NCBI GenBank assembly: GCA_016199105.1
Contig: JACQHI010000463.1
Location: forward strand, 1 to 18,294
Reading direction: 5' to 3'
Source of the DNA: Lentisphaerota bacterium
Lineage (GTDB): Bacteria; Verrucomicrobiota; Kiritimatiellia; JAAZAB01
Length of the DNA stretch: 18,294 bases
The notes beneath the pieces were generated by a model. That model searched no databases. It saw only the letters and a program-made list of their open reading frames with translations, and was not told where the DNA came from. The translations under genes and the position numbers were made by a program. Below are positions 1-5,900 of this stretch, one piece after another. Numbering within the stretch: position 1 is the stretch's first letter; each line of letters opens with the position of its first letter.

Positions 1-20
1 ATGGCGCTCCGGAGCGCCAT
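1..20. terminator. Perfect 20-bp palindrome after the TPR gene
   Basis: The first 20 bases are a perfect palindrome (ATGGCGCTCC followed by its reverse complement). They lie about 28 bases beyond the stop of the minus-strand TPR gene. As RNA they would form a stem of about eight GC-rich pairs. No T-run follows inside the window, so this is either a terminator-like hairpin or one more of the local palindromic repeats; the window edge prevents a decision. Confidence 0.4.
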
Positions 21-48
21 CAACCGTGAACCCTCCGAAAGCACTACG

Positions 49-2091
49 CTAGGGCTTCGCGGGAAGAAGCGGGGCCGTGTCAACGCCCTGATCTTTCAGT
101 TTTTTCTCCACGGCCTTGTTTTTCGGGTCCTGGGACAGGCTCTGTTTCCAGAAGCGGACGGCCTCGTCCCGGTCGCCGAGCGCGAAAAGCACATCGCCGA
201 GATGCTCAAGGATGGTCGGATCCCCCGGCATCAGGCTTTGCGCGTTGGACAGCTCGTCGAGAGCCGCGTCGAGGTCTCCCTGCTTGTATAAAATCCAGCC
301 CAGGGTATCGATGAAAGCGGGATTGCCGGGCTCCTGCGCGAGCGCCTTCCCGATGTAGGCCATGGCCTTGTCGAGCAGGATGCCCTTTTCCGCCCAACTG
401 TAGGCCAGGTAATTGCGCGGCTCGGGATTTTCGGGATCGAGCGAAATGGCCTTTTCGAACAGCGTCTCGGCCTTGTCCCAGGCGCCGTCGCGTTCGCAGG
501 CGGCGCCGAAATTGAAGTAGAAGGCGGAATCCAGCAGAATCCGCTCGTCCGGTTTGCGGCGGAGCAGAGTCTCGGCTTTTTCAAAGGCCTTCACGGCCTC
601 GTGGAAGCGTTCCGCGCGAAGGTTCAGAAGGCCGAGAAAATAAAAACCCCGGGGATTATCCCGCATGAGCGCGTCCGCCTGTTGAACGACGGCAAAGGCC
701 TCGTCCGTTTTTTTCTGGCTGACATACAGGAAGGCCAGTTTGAAATAGGCTTCCAGCAGGGAGGGGTCCATTTCCAGGGCCGTGCGGTACAGCTCGGCGG
801 CTCGTTCCGGCAACTGGCTGAGCTGGGCCGCCGCGGCATAAGACATGTAAAAATCGGCGGTGGGCAGCCGCCCCGATTTCTCCTCCACGGTCTCCTCGAT
901 TTTTTCGAAGAGCGACAGGGCCTCCCGTCCTTTGGATTTCGACAGATAAACTTGGGCCAGGAACTCCTGCAGTTCCATCGCCTGCGGCAGGCGCTCGACG
1001 CCGTCGCGCAGGGTTTGAAGGGCGGCTTCGGGGCGGGTATCCATCTGCAACAGGGCCAGCTTCAGGAAGACCATGGGATTGGGATTGTCGCTCCGTCTGG
1101 CCAACTCATAACTTTCGATGGCCTGGGGAATATCACCCGTTTTTTCGTACAATTCGCCGAGATAATAGTGAACTTCAAAATGGCGGGGCGCGAGTTGAGA
1201 AATGGTTTTCAGGGTTTCAATGGCCTGATTCTTGCGGTTGAGGGCGAGGTAAGTGAAGGCCAGCTTTCGCTTGACGTCCAACTGGTCCGGCTTTTCCTTG
1301 TCGAGCCGTTCGAAGCATTCCAGCGCCTGGTCGAATTGGCGGGCTTGAAGGTGAAGCTCGCCCCGTCGTTGAAGATAGGTCAGGGAGAGCTCGTCGAAGG
1401 GTTCGACCTGCGCCTGGGTGTAATACTCGATGGCTTTCCGGCGATAGTCCGAGAGCTCGGGCTCCTGGCTGGCGCGCATGAGATCGTAATGGAAATCGCC
1501 GAGAATGCGGAGGAGGGCGACCGTGGCGGAGACTTTTTCGATGGCCGTTTCCAGCGTCCGGATGGCCTTGGCGTTTTCCTTTTGCTCCGAATACACCGTG
1601 GCAAGGGACAGATAGCCGTCGATGGAAGAGGGCGCCAGCGCGATCGCCTCCTGGAAAGCCCGCTCCGCCTCGGGAAAGCGCTTGGCGGTCTGGTAAATGC
1701 GCCCGATCCAGAGACGAGGCTCCGCTTGTTCGGGGTTGTTCCGGCAGGCGGTTCGAAGGGTTTTAACGGCCGAATCCATCTGGCCCTGTTTCCATAACAG
1801 GGCGGCCGCGGAAAGATACAGACGCACATTGGTCGGTTGGAGCTTCGCCGCCTCCAGGTAGTCGTCAATGGCGCCCGGATCGCCCAGTTCCTCGCGCAGC
1901 GCGCCAAAACCGTAATACGTGAGGGCCGCCGCCAGCACGGCCGGGTCGATGGAGACAGTCTCTTTTGTCCGCGGCGGACCCACGCTTGCCCCGCCGGCGG
2001 CGGGATCCCTCGCGGGACCCCCAGTCCGGCAACCCGCCAGGCACACCGCCATCACTACCGGCAGAACGATGAGTGCGTGCCTCACAGTCAC
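49..2091 (-). CDS. TPR-repeat lipoprotein
   Basis: A 680-residue protein made almost entirely of tetratricopeptide repeats, helical scaffolds that usually mediate protein-protein contacts. Residues 1-20 form a short signal peptide ending in a lipobox (L18-A19-G20-C21), so the mature protein should be lipid-anchored at C21 and face the periplasm. At least ten TPR-like units follow from about residue 60 to the end, with typical A-Y-G-A-P spacing. The start is GTG at 2091, with a GAGGG ribosome-binding site about eight bases upstream; a second in-frame GTG at 2085 is possible. It begins 15 bases after the stop of the small ribosomal-type gene, so the two are probably cotranscribed. Partners cannot be named from sequence. 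The lipoprotein and TPR calls are secure; the cellular role is unknown. Confidence 0.9.
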   Translation of the reverse strand: MTVRHALIVLPVVMAVCLAGCRTGGPARDPAAGGASVGPPRTKETVSIDPAVLAAALTYYGFGALREELGDPGAIDDYLEAAKLQPTNVRLYLSAAALLWKQGQMDSAVKTLRTACRNNPEQAEPRLWIGRIYQTAKRFPEAERAFQEAIALAPSSIDGYLSLATVYSEQKENAKAIRTLETAIEKVSATVALLRILGDFHYDLMRASQEPELSDYRRKAIEYYTQAQVEPFDELSLTYLQRRGELHLQARQFDQALECFERLDKEKPDQLDVKRKLAFTYLALNRKNQAIETLKTISQLAPRHFEVHYYLGELYEKTGDIPQAIESYELARRSDNPNPMVFLKLALLQMDTRPEAALQTLRDGVERLPQAMELQEFLAQVYLSKSKGREALSLFEKIEETVEEKSGRLPTADFYMSYAAAAQLSQLPERAAELYRTALEMDPSLLEAYFKLAFLYVSQKKTDEAFAVVQQADALMRDNPRGFYFLGLLNLRAERFHEAVKAFEKAETLLRRKPDERILLDSAFYFNFGAACERDGAWDKAETLFEKAISLDPENPEPRNYLAYSWAEKGILLDKAMAYIGKALAQEPGNPAFIDTLGWILYKQGDLDAALDELSNAQSLMPGDPTILEHLGDVLFALGDRDEAVRFWKQSLSQDPKNKAVEKKLKDQGVDTAPLLPAKP

Positions 2092-2106
2092 AACGGACCC
2101 TCGGCG

Positions 2107-2202
2107 TTACTTGTTGATGTTCTTGTGCCGATTAGCCTTGGAGCGCTTTCTGCGCTTGTGCTTCGACATCTTCTTCTTGCGCCATTTTTTCAGCGAACCC
2201 AT
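2107..2202 (-). CDS. Small basic protein, bS22/mS38 (AURKAIP1/COX24)-like ribosomal protein
   Basis: A 31-residue, extremely basic ORF beginning MGSLKKWRKKKMSKHKRRKR and ending in NINK, too short for most gene finders. The start has an AGGAG ribosome-binding site about seven bases upstream (visible as ctcct on the plus strand near 2209-2213). The pattern MGS, a KKxRKKKMSKHK block and a basic tail resembles the AURKAIP1/COX24 C-terminal domain family, which includes mitochondrial mS38 and mycobacterial bS22, small proteins bound near the decoding centre of the small ribosomal subunit. Assignment rests on remembered family pattern, not an alignment. It lies directly upstream of the TPR lipoprotein gene and downstream of hisG on the same strand. 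The leader between hisG and this gene contains a double-hairpin element that might act on its expression. Confidence 0.82.
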   Translation of the reverse strand: MGSLKKWRKKKMSKHKRRKRSKANRHKNINK

Positions 2203-2237
2203 GATGTCTCCTTTTGGCTCGGACCTGCCGTGTTCCA

Positions 2238-2327
2238 GGCATGGTTCAAACTCGGAGTATGTGCCGCGCTACGAGCGGCACACTTGGCGCCACTCGTAGC
2301 GTGGCGCCTACTGTTTTGAACCATGCC
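2238..2327. repeat. 90-bp element: 13-bp outer stem enclosing two hairpins with complementary loops
   Basis: Outer arms GGCATGGTTCAAA (2238-2250) and its exact reverse complement (2315-2327) enclose two hairpins. Hairpin 1 is GTGCCGC (2261-2267) with GCGGCAC (2275-2281), loop GCTACGA. Hairpin 2 is GGCGCCAC (2286-2293) with GTGGCGCC (2301-2308), loop TCGTAGC. The two 7-nt loops are exact reverse complements, so a kissing-loop or alternative long stem is possible. It sits between the hisG stop and the bS22-like start, so it would be in a minus-strand leader or read-through transcript. It may be a MITE/REP-like repeat, a terminator, or a regulatory leader. Confidence 0.8.
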
Positions 2328-2339
2328 GTTTTTCCCGAA

Positions 2340-3212
2340 TCACAAAACCACTTTGTTCAAGGGAATCTCTATAATGCCTTCGGCGCCCGCGTTTTTCAAC
2401 TTCGGAATGATCTCCCGGACGACTTGTTCCTCCACAACCGACTCGATGGCCACCCAGCCGCCGGCGCTGAGCCGGTTGATTGTCGGCGCGTGCAGGGCCG
2501 GGAGGATGGCAGCGATCGCCTGCACCCGGTTTTCCATGGCATTCATCTTCAGCAGCACCTTGGTTTCGGCTGCCAGGGCGCCTTGGAGCAGCAATGCGAT
2601 CTGTTTGATCTTGGCCTGCTTCGAAGGCTCGGCCCAGGCGGTCTTGTTGGCGATGAATTTCGTGGTGGATTCGAGGACGGTATCCACGATGCGCAGATTG
2701 TGGGCGCGGAGCGAGGAGCCGGTTTCCGTCAATTCCACGATGGCGTCCACGAGTTCGGGCGCCTTGACTTCCGTGGCGCCCCAGGAGAATTCCACTTCGG
2801 CGCGGATGCCCCGTTGATCGAGAAACCGCTTCGTCAACCCGACCGCCTCCGTGGCGATGCGTTTGCCCTGGAGATCCTGGATGGCCTTGATGGGGGAATC
2901 GTTCGGCACGGCCACCACCCAGCGCACGGGGCGGAGCCCCTGTTTGGCATAAATCAGGTCCGCGATTTCCACCACGTCCGATCCGTTTTCGACGATCCAG
3001 TCATAGCCCGTGATGCCGGCATCCAGCATCCCGTGCTCGACATAACGGCTGATTTCCTGTGCCCGAATCAGGCGCGCATCGATGTCCGGATCGTCGATGG
3101 TCGGGATGTAGGACCTGGAGCCCACGGAGAGGTTGAATCCTGCCTTCTTCATCAGGAGGAATGTGGCCTCCTGCAGGCTTCCCTTGGGCAATCCGAGCAC
3201 GAATTTGGCCAT
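2340..3212 (-). CDS. hisG: ATP phosphoribosyltransferase, long form (HisG)
   Basis: Catalyses the first, committed step of histidine synthesis, joining ATP and PRPP to give phosphoribosyl-ATP in the cytoplasm. The 290-residue length is that of the long, HisZ-independent form. The N-terminus (GLPKGSLQEAT, residues 7-17) and the phosphate-binding loop ETGSSLRAHNLR (163-174) mark the catalytic domain. The region from about residue 214 to the end (ending EGIIEIPLNKVVL) fits the ACT-like regulatory domain that mediates feedback inhibition by histidine in the family. ATG start at 3212 with AAGGAA about ten bases upstream. No other his genes are visible, so the gene is separated from the rest of its pathway here. 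I see no convincing promoter in the repeat-rich upstream gap. Confidence 0.95.
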   Translation of the reverse strand: MAKFVLGLPKGSLQEATFLLMKKAGFNLSVGSRSYIPTIDDPDIDARLIRAQEISRYVEHGMLDAGITGYDWIVENGSDVVEIADLIYAKQGLRPVRWVVAVPNDSPIKAIQDLQGKRIATEAVGLTKRFLDQRGIRAEVEFSWGATEVKAPELVDAIVELTETGSSLRAHNLRIVDTVLESTTKFIANKTAWAEPSKQAKIKQIALLLQGALAAETKVLLKMNAMENRVQAIAAILPALHAPTINRLSAGGWVAIESVVEEQVVREIIPKLKNAGAEGIIEIPLNKVVL

Positions 3213-3380
3213 GTCAGAATTTCCTTCTTGTCCGCCATGGCTCTTTAGCGACGGCGGAGTGGTTCCACGCGATGCCGAAAACGGGACAGTTGTAACAGAA
3301 CCCGCACCGGCGTGGCAAGCGTCGATTCACGCCTGTCAAATCACGCCGATTCACGTTGATTCGCTGTCAACGGGAATGAG

Positions 3381-3540
3381 CAACGCCCAACGTCCACGTG
3401 AGTGGCGCCACGTGAGTCACGTGGCACGTGCCAACGTGGTCACGCGATTGCCACACCGTGGCTCACGCCAACACCCAAGTAAGATAAACCGTTCGCTCCG
3501 TTCTGCGCTCGAACTTCGTAGCATTGGTTGTTGGGCGTTG
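3381..3540. repeat. 160-bp segment bounded by 11-bp inverted repeats
   Basis: CAACGCCCAAC at 3381-3391 is matched by its exact reverse complement GTTGGGCGTTG at 3530-3540. The segment contains the palindromic element at 3394-3470 and no convincing gene. Together with 3213-3380 it makes up the 350-base gap between hisG and nth. No target-site duplication is evident. It could be a MITE-like remnant or two chance copies of a common intergenic motif. Confidence 0.4.
3394..3470. repeat. Palindromic intergenic repeat, copy A
   Basis: This 77-base element starts with CCACGTGAGTGGCG and ends with CGTGGCTCACGCCA; both 14-base ends recur exactly at 5019-5032 and 5089-5102. The interior is dense in near-palindromes such as TGGCACGTGCCA and CACGTGAGTCACGTG. 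The shared ends with a divergent interior mark the two copies as one dispersed REP/MITE-like family. Confidence 0.75.
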
Positions 3541-3562
3541 AATATCTTTGCAGGCCTAATAA

Positions 3563-4228
3563 TTATGACTGCTGTTCAAGGCAGAAGCGCCGGAGGGGGC
3601 ACGCGCCGCAACGGGGCCGGGTGGGACGGCACACTGCGCGGCCGTGGCGAATCAGAAGAAGGTGCATGGCCAGAAGTTGCCCCGGAGGAATCAGACTTTC
3701 GAGGATTTCATGAACGCGATCGAGCGGCGTATGGGAGGGACAAGTCCAGCCGAGCCTCCGGCTGATCCGGGCCACGTGCGTATCCACCGGCATGACCGGA
3801 CGGCGGAACGAAAAAAGCAGGAGACAGCAGGCGGTTTTCATGCCGACGCCGGGCAAGCGGGTCAGCCATTCCAGGGCTTCCCGGTCGTTCAACTCGCGGA
3901 GATTCCGGAGCGTCAGGCGCCCGTTGCGTCGGATGATCTCCCTGAAAACCTGCTTGAGCCGGAGGGCCTTGAGGTTGGCCAAACCGCCGCTGCGAATGGC
4001 GTCGGCGATGGAGCGGGGCGAGGCCTTGACGAGCCGGGCCCAGCGTGGAAAACGGCGGCGAAGATTCAGGTAGGCGCGTCCCGAATTACGGTCGGAGGTG
4101 TTTTGCGACAGAATGGTTCTGACTAAAACGTCCAGCGGGCGCAAGGCGCCGGAAAGCCGCGCCGGCCCGTACGCTCGGTTTAAGGCCCGGAAAATGCCTC
4201 CGACATCGGCGTGGCGGCCGGCGGTCAT
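3563..4228 (-). CDS. nth: Endonuclease III-type DNA glycosylase/AP lyase
   Basis: A 221-residue HhH-GPD base-excision repair enzyme that removes oxidised pyrimidines and cleaves at abasic sites. The helix-hairpin-helix LPGVGMKTA (125-133) carries the catalytic lysine K131, and VDTHV (148-152) carries the essential aspartate D149. Four cysteines C200, C207, C210 and C216 (spacing C-x6-C-x2-C-x5-C) form the [4Fe-4S] cluster site. All key residues for bifunctional glycosylase/lyase activity are therefore present. Start at 4228 is chosen because its ATG overlaps the purN TGA as ATGA, the usual sign of translational coupling; the open frame runs further upstream to 4915, but that part is a shadow of purN. 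The stop is near the C-terminal cluster as expected for the family. Confidence 0.93.
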   Translation of the reverse strand: MTAGRHADVGGIFRALNRAYGPARLSGALRPLDVLVRTILSQNTSDRNSGRAYLNLRRRFPRWARLVKASPRSIADAIRSGGLANLKALRLKQVFREIIRRNGRLTLRNLRELNDREALEWLTRLPGVGMKTACCLLLFSFRRPVMPVDTHVARISRRLGWTCPSHTPLDRVHEILESLIPPGQLLAMHLLLIRHGRAVCRPTRPRCGACPLRRFCLEQQS

Positions 4229-4851
4229 GGGCGAATTCGCGTGTGGCGGCCTTCGAGCCGGACCCGGCCTTCCGCGATGAGTTGCAGGGCTTCCGGGAAC
4301 GCCAGGTGTTCCTGCTCCTGAATGCGGTGATGGAGGCTTTCCGGCGTGTCCGACTCCAGGATGGGAACGGTTTTTTGAAGGATGATCGGTCCGGTATCCA
4401 TGCCCGCGTCCACAAAATGGACCGTGCAGCCGGTGACCTTGGCGCCGTAGTCGAGCGCCTGTTTCCAGGACTCCATGCCGGGGAAGGCGGGGAGCAGGGA
4501 AGGATGGATGTTCACGATGCGGCCGGCGAAGGTTGTCAGAAGGCCCTGTTTGAGCATGCGCATGAAGCCGGCCAGCACGACAACGTCGGTCCCGTGCCGG
4601 CGCAACCGGTCGAGGACGCGTTGTTCCCCGGCGCCGTCGAGTTTCGTCTTGAAGGGCGAAGCGTCCACGAATTCGGCGGGACTGCCGGCTTGGCGCGCGC
4701 GTTCGAGAATGAGCGCGTCGGACACGTCGGAGAGCACGCACGCCACCCGGACGTTCAGGCGCCCGGCGCGAATCGCGTCCAGGATGGCCTGGAAATTGCT
4801 CCCTTTCCCGGAGCCCAGGACGGCGATGGAGAGAGGCGGGGTTGTTTTCAT
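4225..4851 (-). CDS. purN: Phosphoribosylglycinamide formyltransferase (PurN)
   Basis: Transfers a formyl group from 10-formyl-tetrahydrofolate to GAR, the third step of de novo purine synthesis. The 208-residue length is normal. Residues 12-19 (LGSGKGSN) form the nucleotide-binding loop; NIHPSLLPAFPG (114-125) supplies N114 and H116, and VDAGMDTGP (147-155) supplies D152, the catalytic triad of the family. The ATG at 4851 has no clear Shine-Dalgarno; an ATG five bases upstream is out of frame. A modest promoter lies 28-56 bases upstream. The last four bases overlap the nth start, so purine synthesis and base-excision repair genes form a two-gene unit. Confidence 0.95.
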   Translation of the reverse strand: MKTTPPLSIAVLGSGKGSNFQAILDAIRAGRLNVRVACVLSDVSDALILERARQAGSPAEFVDASPFKTKLDGAGEQRVLDRLRRHGTDVVVLAGFMRMLKQGLLTTFAGRIVNIHPSLLPAFPGMESWKQALDYGAKVTGCTVHFVDAGMDTGPIILQKTVPILESDTPESLHHRIQEQEHLAFPEALQLIAEGRVRLEGRHTRIRP

Positions 4852-4878
4852 GGCATTGTATTTTCGACGCCGGTTTGA

Positions 4879-4907
4879 AACGTATCATGCCCGGCCGCGG
4901 CCGACAA
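4879..4907 (-). promoter_or_regulatory. Possible sigma-70 promoter for purN-nth
   Basis: On the minus strand TTGTCG (-35) is separated by 17 bases from TACGTT (-10), about 28 bases before the purN start. Spacing is ideal but the -10 is weak. Confidence 0.35.
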
Positions 4908-4948
4908 GGCGACAATACGGGATGTCACTGCGGGAATGGGAAGACAAA

Positions 4949-5020
4949 GGCAAAGATTACGGTAAAGACAAAGGGAAGTGCGCCGCTTTCGCCATCTAAT
5001 TCTTTGCCGTAATCTTTACC
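4949..5020. repeat. Imperfect 20-bp inverted repeat (AAAGATTACGG type)
   Basis: GGCAAAGATTACGGTAAAGA (4949-4968) and the reverse complement of 5001-5020 match at 18 of 20 positions, with a 32-base loop. The flank also has short direct copies of AAAGACAAAG. It abuts the next palindromic repeat, so the 4852-5203 gap upstream of the tRNA cluster contains repeats rather than genes. Confidence 0.6.
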
Positions 5021-5102
5021 ACGTGAGTGGCGTTGCCATCGCGTGATGAGTGACCGCGTTGGGCGCGGAACGCGACCTCACGCGGCAACGTGGCTCACGC
5101 CA
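5019..5102. repeat. Palindromic intergenic repeat, copy B
   Basis: Second copy of the family with ends CCACGTGAGTGGCG and CGTGGCTCACGCCA, exact over 14 bases at both ends relative to 3394-3470. Inside, GTTGCC and GCGTGA on the left pair with TCACGC and GGCAAC on the right, and GACCGCGTT pairs with AACGCG further in, giving a long cruciform-like structure. Confidence 0.75.
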
Positions 5103-5226
5103 TAATCTACTCAGGCCGGGACCGCTATGGACGGGAAGCCTGCCGTGTAGCCGGCCTTGACTTCGACGGGCCTGGCGATAGATTGACCCTCAACGCCGCA
5201 CGCGGGCGATTAGCTCAATTGGCAGA

Positions 5227-5274
5227 CCTGCCCGCAGTGCTGCGCAAGTGCGTCAGCACAGCGCTGCAGGCGGG
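5227..5274. repeat. Hairpin insert 1 (CCTGCCCG family)
   Basis: This 48-base element starts CCTGCCCG and ends GCACAGCGCTGCAGGCGGG. Internal GTGCTG and CAGCAC pair perfectly around an AAGT-containing loop, and CCTGCC pairs with GGCGGG (one wobble) at the base. The last 19 bases match insert 2 at 18 of 19 positions. Confidence 0.75.
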
Positions 5275-5288
5275 GCGCCACCCTTACA

Positions 5289-5345
5289 CCTGCCCGTCCG
5301 CCGCGGCGGACTGCGCGAAGCGCTTCGCACAGCGCTACAGGCGGG
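5289..5345. repeat. Hairpin insert 2 (CCTGCCCG family)
   Basis: This 57-base element has the same ends as insert 1: CCTGCCCG and GCACAGCGCTACAGGCGGG. Its middle differs, with a 16-base perfect palindrome GTCCGCCGCGGCGGAC and a second one, CGAAGCGCTTCG. The first base is shared with the tRNA sequence, so the exact boundary is uncertain by one base. Confidence 0.75.
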
Positions 5346-5390
5346 CGGTGGATGAAGGTCAGGTGAATCGGGGTTGTAAAAAGCTGGATT

Positions 5391-5485
5391 GGACGGATGG
5401 CCGGGCGATTAGCTCAATTGGCAGAGCGCCACCTTTACACGGTGGATGTTACAGGTTCGAGTCCTGTATCGCCCACCATCCGTCC
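5391..5485. repeat. 10-bp inverted repeat framing tRNA-Val
   Basis: GGACGGATGG at 5391-5400 is the exact reverse complement of 5476-5485, which starts within the encoded CCA. In the precursor the 5' leader and 3' trailer would pair and extend the acceptor stem across a small internal bulge. Confidence 0.8.
5403..5478 (+). tRNA. tRNA-Val (anticodon UAC)
   Basis: A complete cloverleaf: acceptor GGGCGAT pairs with ATCGCCC, D-stem GCTC with GAGC, anticodon stem CCACC with GGTGG around loop TTTACAC (anticodon TAC), and T-stem ACAGG with CCTGT around TTCGAGT. Discriminator A and an encoded CCA follow. It lies 26 bases upstream of the GIY-YIG nuclease gene. Confidence 0.96.
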
Positions 5486-5504
5486 AGGGAAGGGTTGTTT
5501 TTAC

Positions 5505-5774
5505 ATGGCCTTCGCATACACCTATGTCCTCCTGTGCGGGGACGGCGAGTGGTATATCGGGTCCACGCCCGATATGCGCCGTCGGATGCGTGAGCATGAG
5601 GCGGGGCAGGTGTCCGCCACCTCTACGCGCCGCCCCCTGAAACTTGTGTATTACGAGGCCTGTCGTTCGCTCGGTGCCGCCCGGGAACGCGAGAAACAAT
5701 TGAAGACGGGTTACGGGCGGGGCTATCTGAACAAGCGGCTGGCTTTCGAAAAAGCGTGTTACCTGTCCTCCTGA
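5505..5774 (+). CDS. Single-domain GIY-YIG nuclease
   Basis: An 89-residue protein consisting only of a GIY-YIG endonuclease domain. The two signature strands appear as YTYVLL (5-10) and EWYIGST (15-21). The catalytic arginine lies in RRRMREHEAG (25-34; R27 is the best candidate) and the metal-binding glutamate in REREKQLKTG (E63). All features needed for nuclease activity look intact. ATG 5505 is chosen because it begins directly before the domain; a longer frame from 5397 would translate through the tRNA and is rejected. There is no strong ribosome-binding site and no separate promoter, so it may be read from the tRNA-Val transcript. Small proteins of this type include YhbQ/UPF0213-like and mobile-element nucleases. 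Its placement between a tRNA and a T-arm copy favours a mobile role, but that is inference. Confidence 0.88.
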   Translation: MAFAYTYVLLCGDGEWYIGSTPDMRRRMREHEAGQVSATSTRRPLKLVYYEACRSLGAAREREKQLKTGYGRGYLNKRLAFEKACYLSS

Positions 5775-5792
5775 ATGCGCAGCTTTCGGGGG

Positions 5793-5809
5793 ACAGGTTC
5801 GAGTCCTGT
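5793..5809 (+). other. Exact 17-bp copy of the tRNA-Val T-arm, followed by a T-run
   Basis: The sequence ACAGGTTCGAGTCCTGT is identical to 5451-5467 inside tRNA-Val and lies 18 bases after the nuclease stop. It is followed at once by a run of Ts, so the hairpin could also serve as an intrinsic terminator for the tRNA-nuclease unit. The flanks do not match tRNA-Val, so it may derive from another tRNA with the same T-arm. Confidence 0.7.
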
Positions 5810-5843
5810 TTTTTCAACCGTTGAACCGCTGAACCCTGGCCGA

Positions 5844-5860
5844 TCCCGCGACACGCGGGA
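5844..5860. terminator. GC-rich hairpin between convergent genes
   Basis: TCCCGCG and CGCGGGA pair around a 3-base loop, between the nuclease gene and the convergent MFS gene. No T-run follows on either strand, so termination is only possible. Confidence 0.3.
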
Positions 5861-5900
5861 CAAGCGCTCGGGCAGGCCGTGAACCCGACAACCTGTGTGG

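Larger units (their letters stand above)
5204..5354 (+). pseudogene. tRNA-Val pseudogene interrupted by two hairpin elements
   Basis: Three pieces match the intact tRNA-Val downstream, in order. Bases 5204-5226 are identical to its first 23 bases. Bases 5275-5289 match the next 15 with one change. Bases 5347-5354 (GGTGGATG) match the following eight. The pieces are separated by 48- and 57-base palindromic inserts, the first within the 3' strand of the D-stem and the second at the end of the anticodon loop. Beyond 5354 the T-arm and acceptor 3' strand are not recognisable. It cannot fold as a tRNA and is best read as a duplicated gene broken by small repeats. Confidence 0.8.

Noticed and set aside
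601..1797. Plus-strand open frame of 398 residues
   Set aside because: Antisense shadow of the TPR gene; the TPR reading has clear repeats and a lipobox.
3323..3370. Two TTGACA boxes upstream of hisG on the minus strand
   Set aside because: Neither has a credible -10 at 16-18 bases; the paired CGATTCACG motifs are noted but too weak to call an operator.
4229..4915. Upstream extension of the nth frame, giving a 450-residue protein
   Set aside because: The extra part is a low-complexity Arg/Pro-rich shadow of purN; the ATGA overlap and the family length support the start at 4228.
4949..5102. CRISPR-like array
   Set aside because: Only two dissimilar repeat types are present, with no regular spacing and no cas genes.
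5204..5354. A functional intron-containing tRNA
   Set aside because: Two inserts at unusual places, no recognisable T-arm or acceptor 3' strand, and inserts sharing repeat-type ends make a pseudogene far more likely.
5397..5504. N-terminal extension of the nuclease through the tRNA
   Set aside because: The added residues are a translation of tRNA-Val; the domain begins at ATG 5505.
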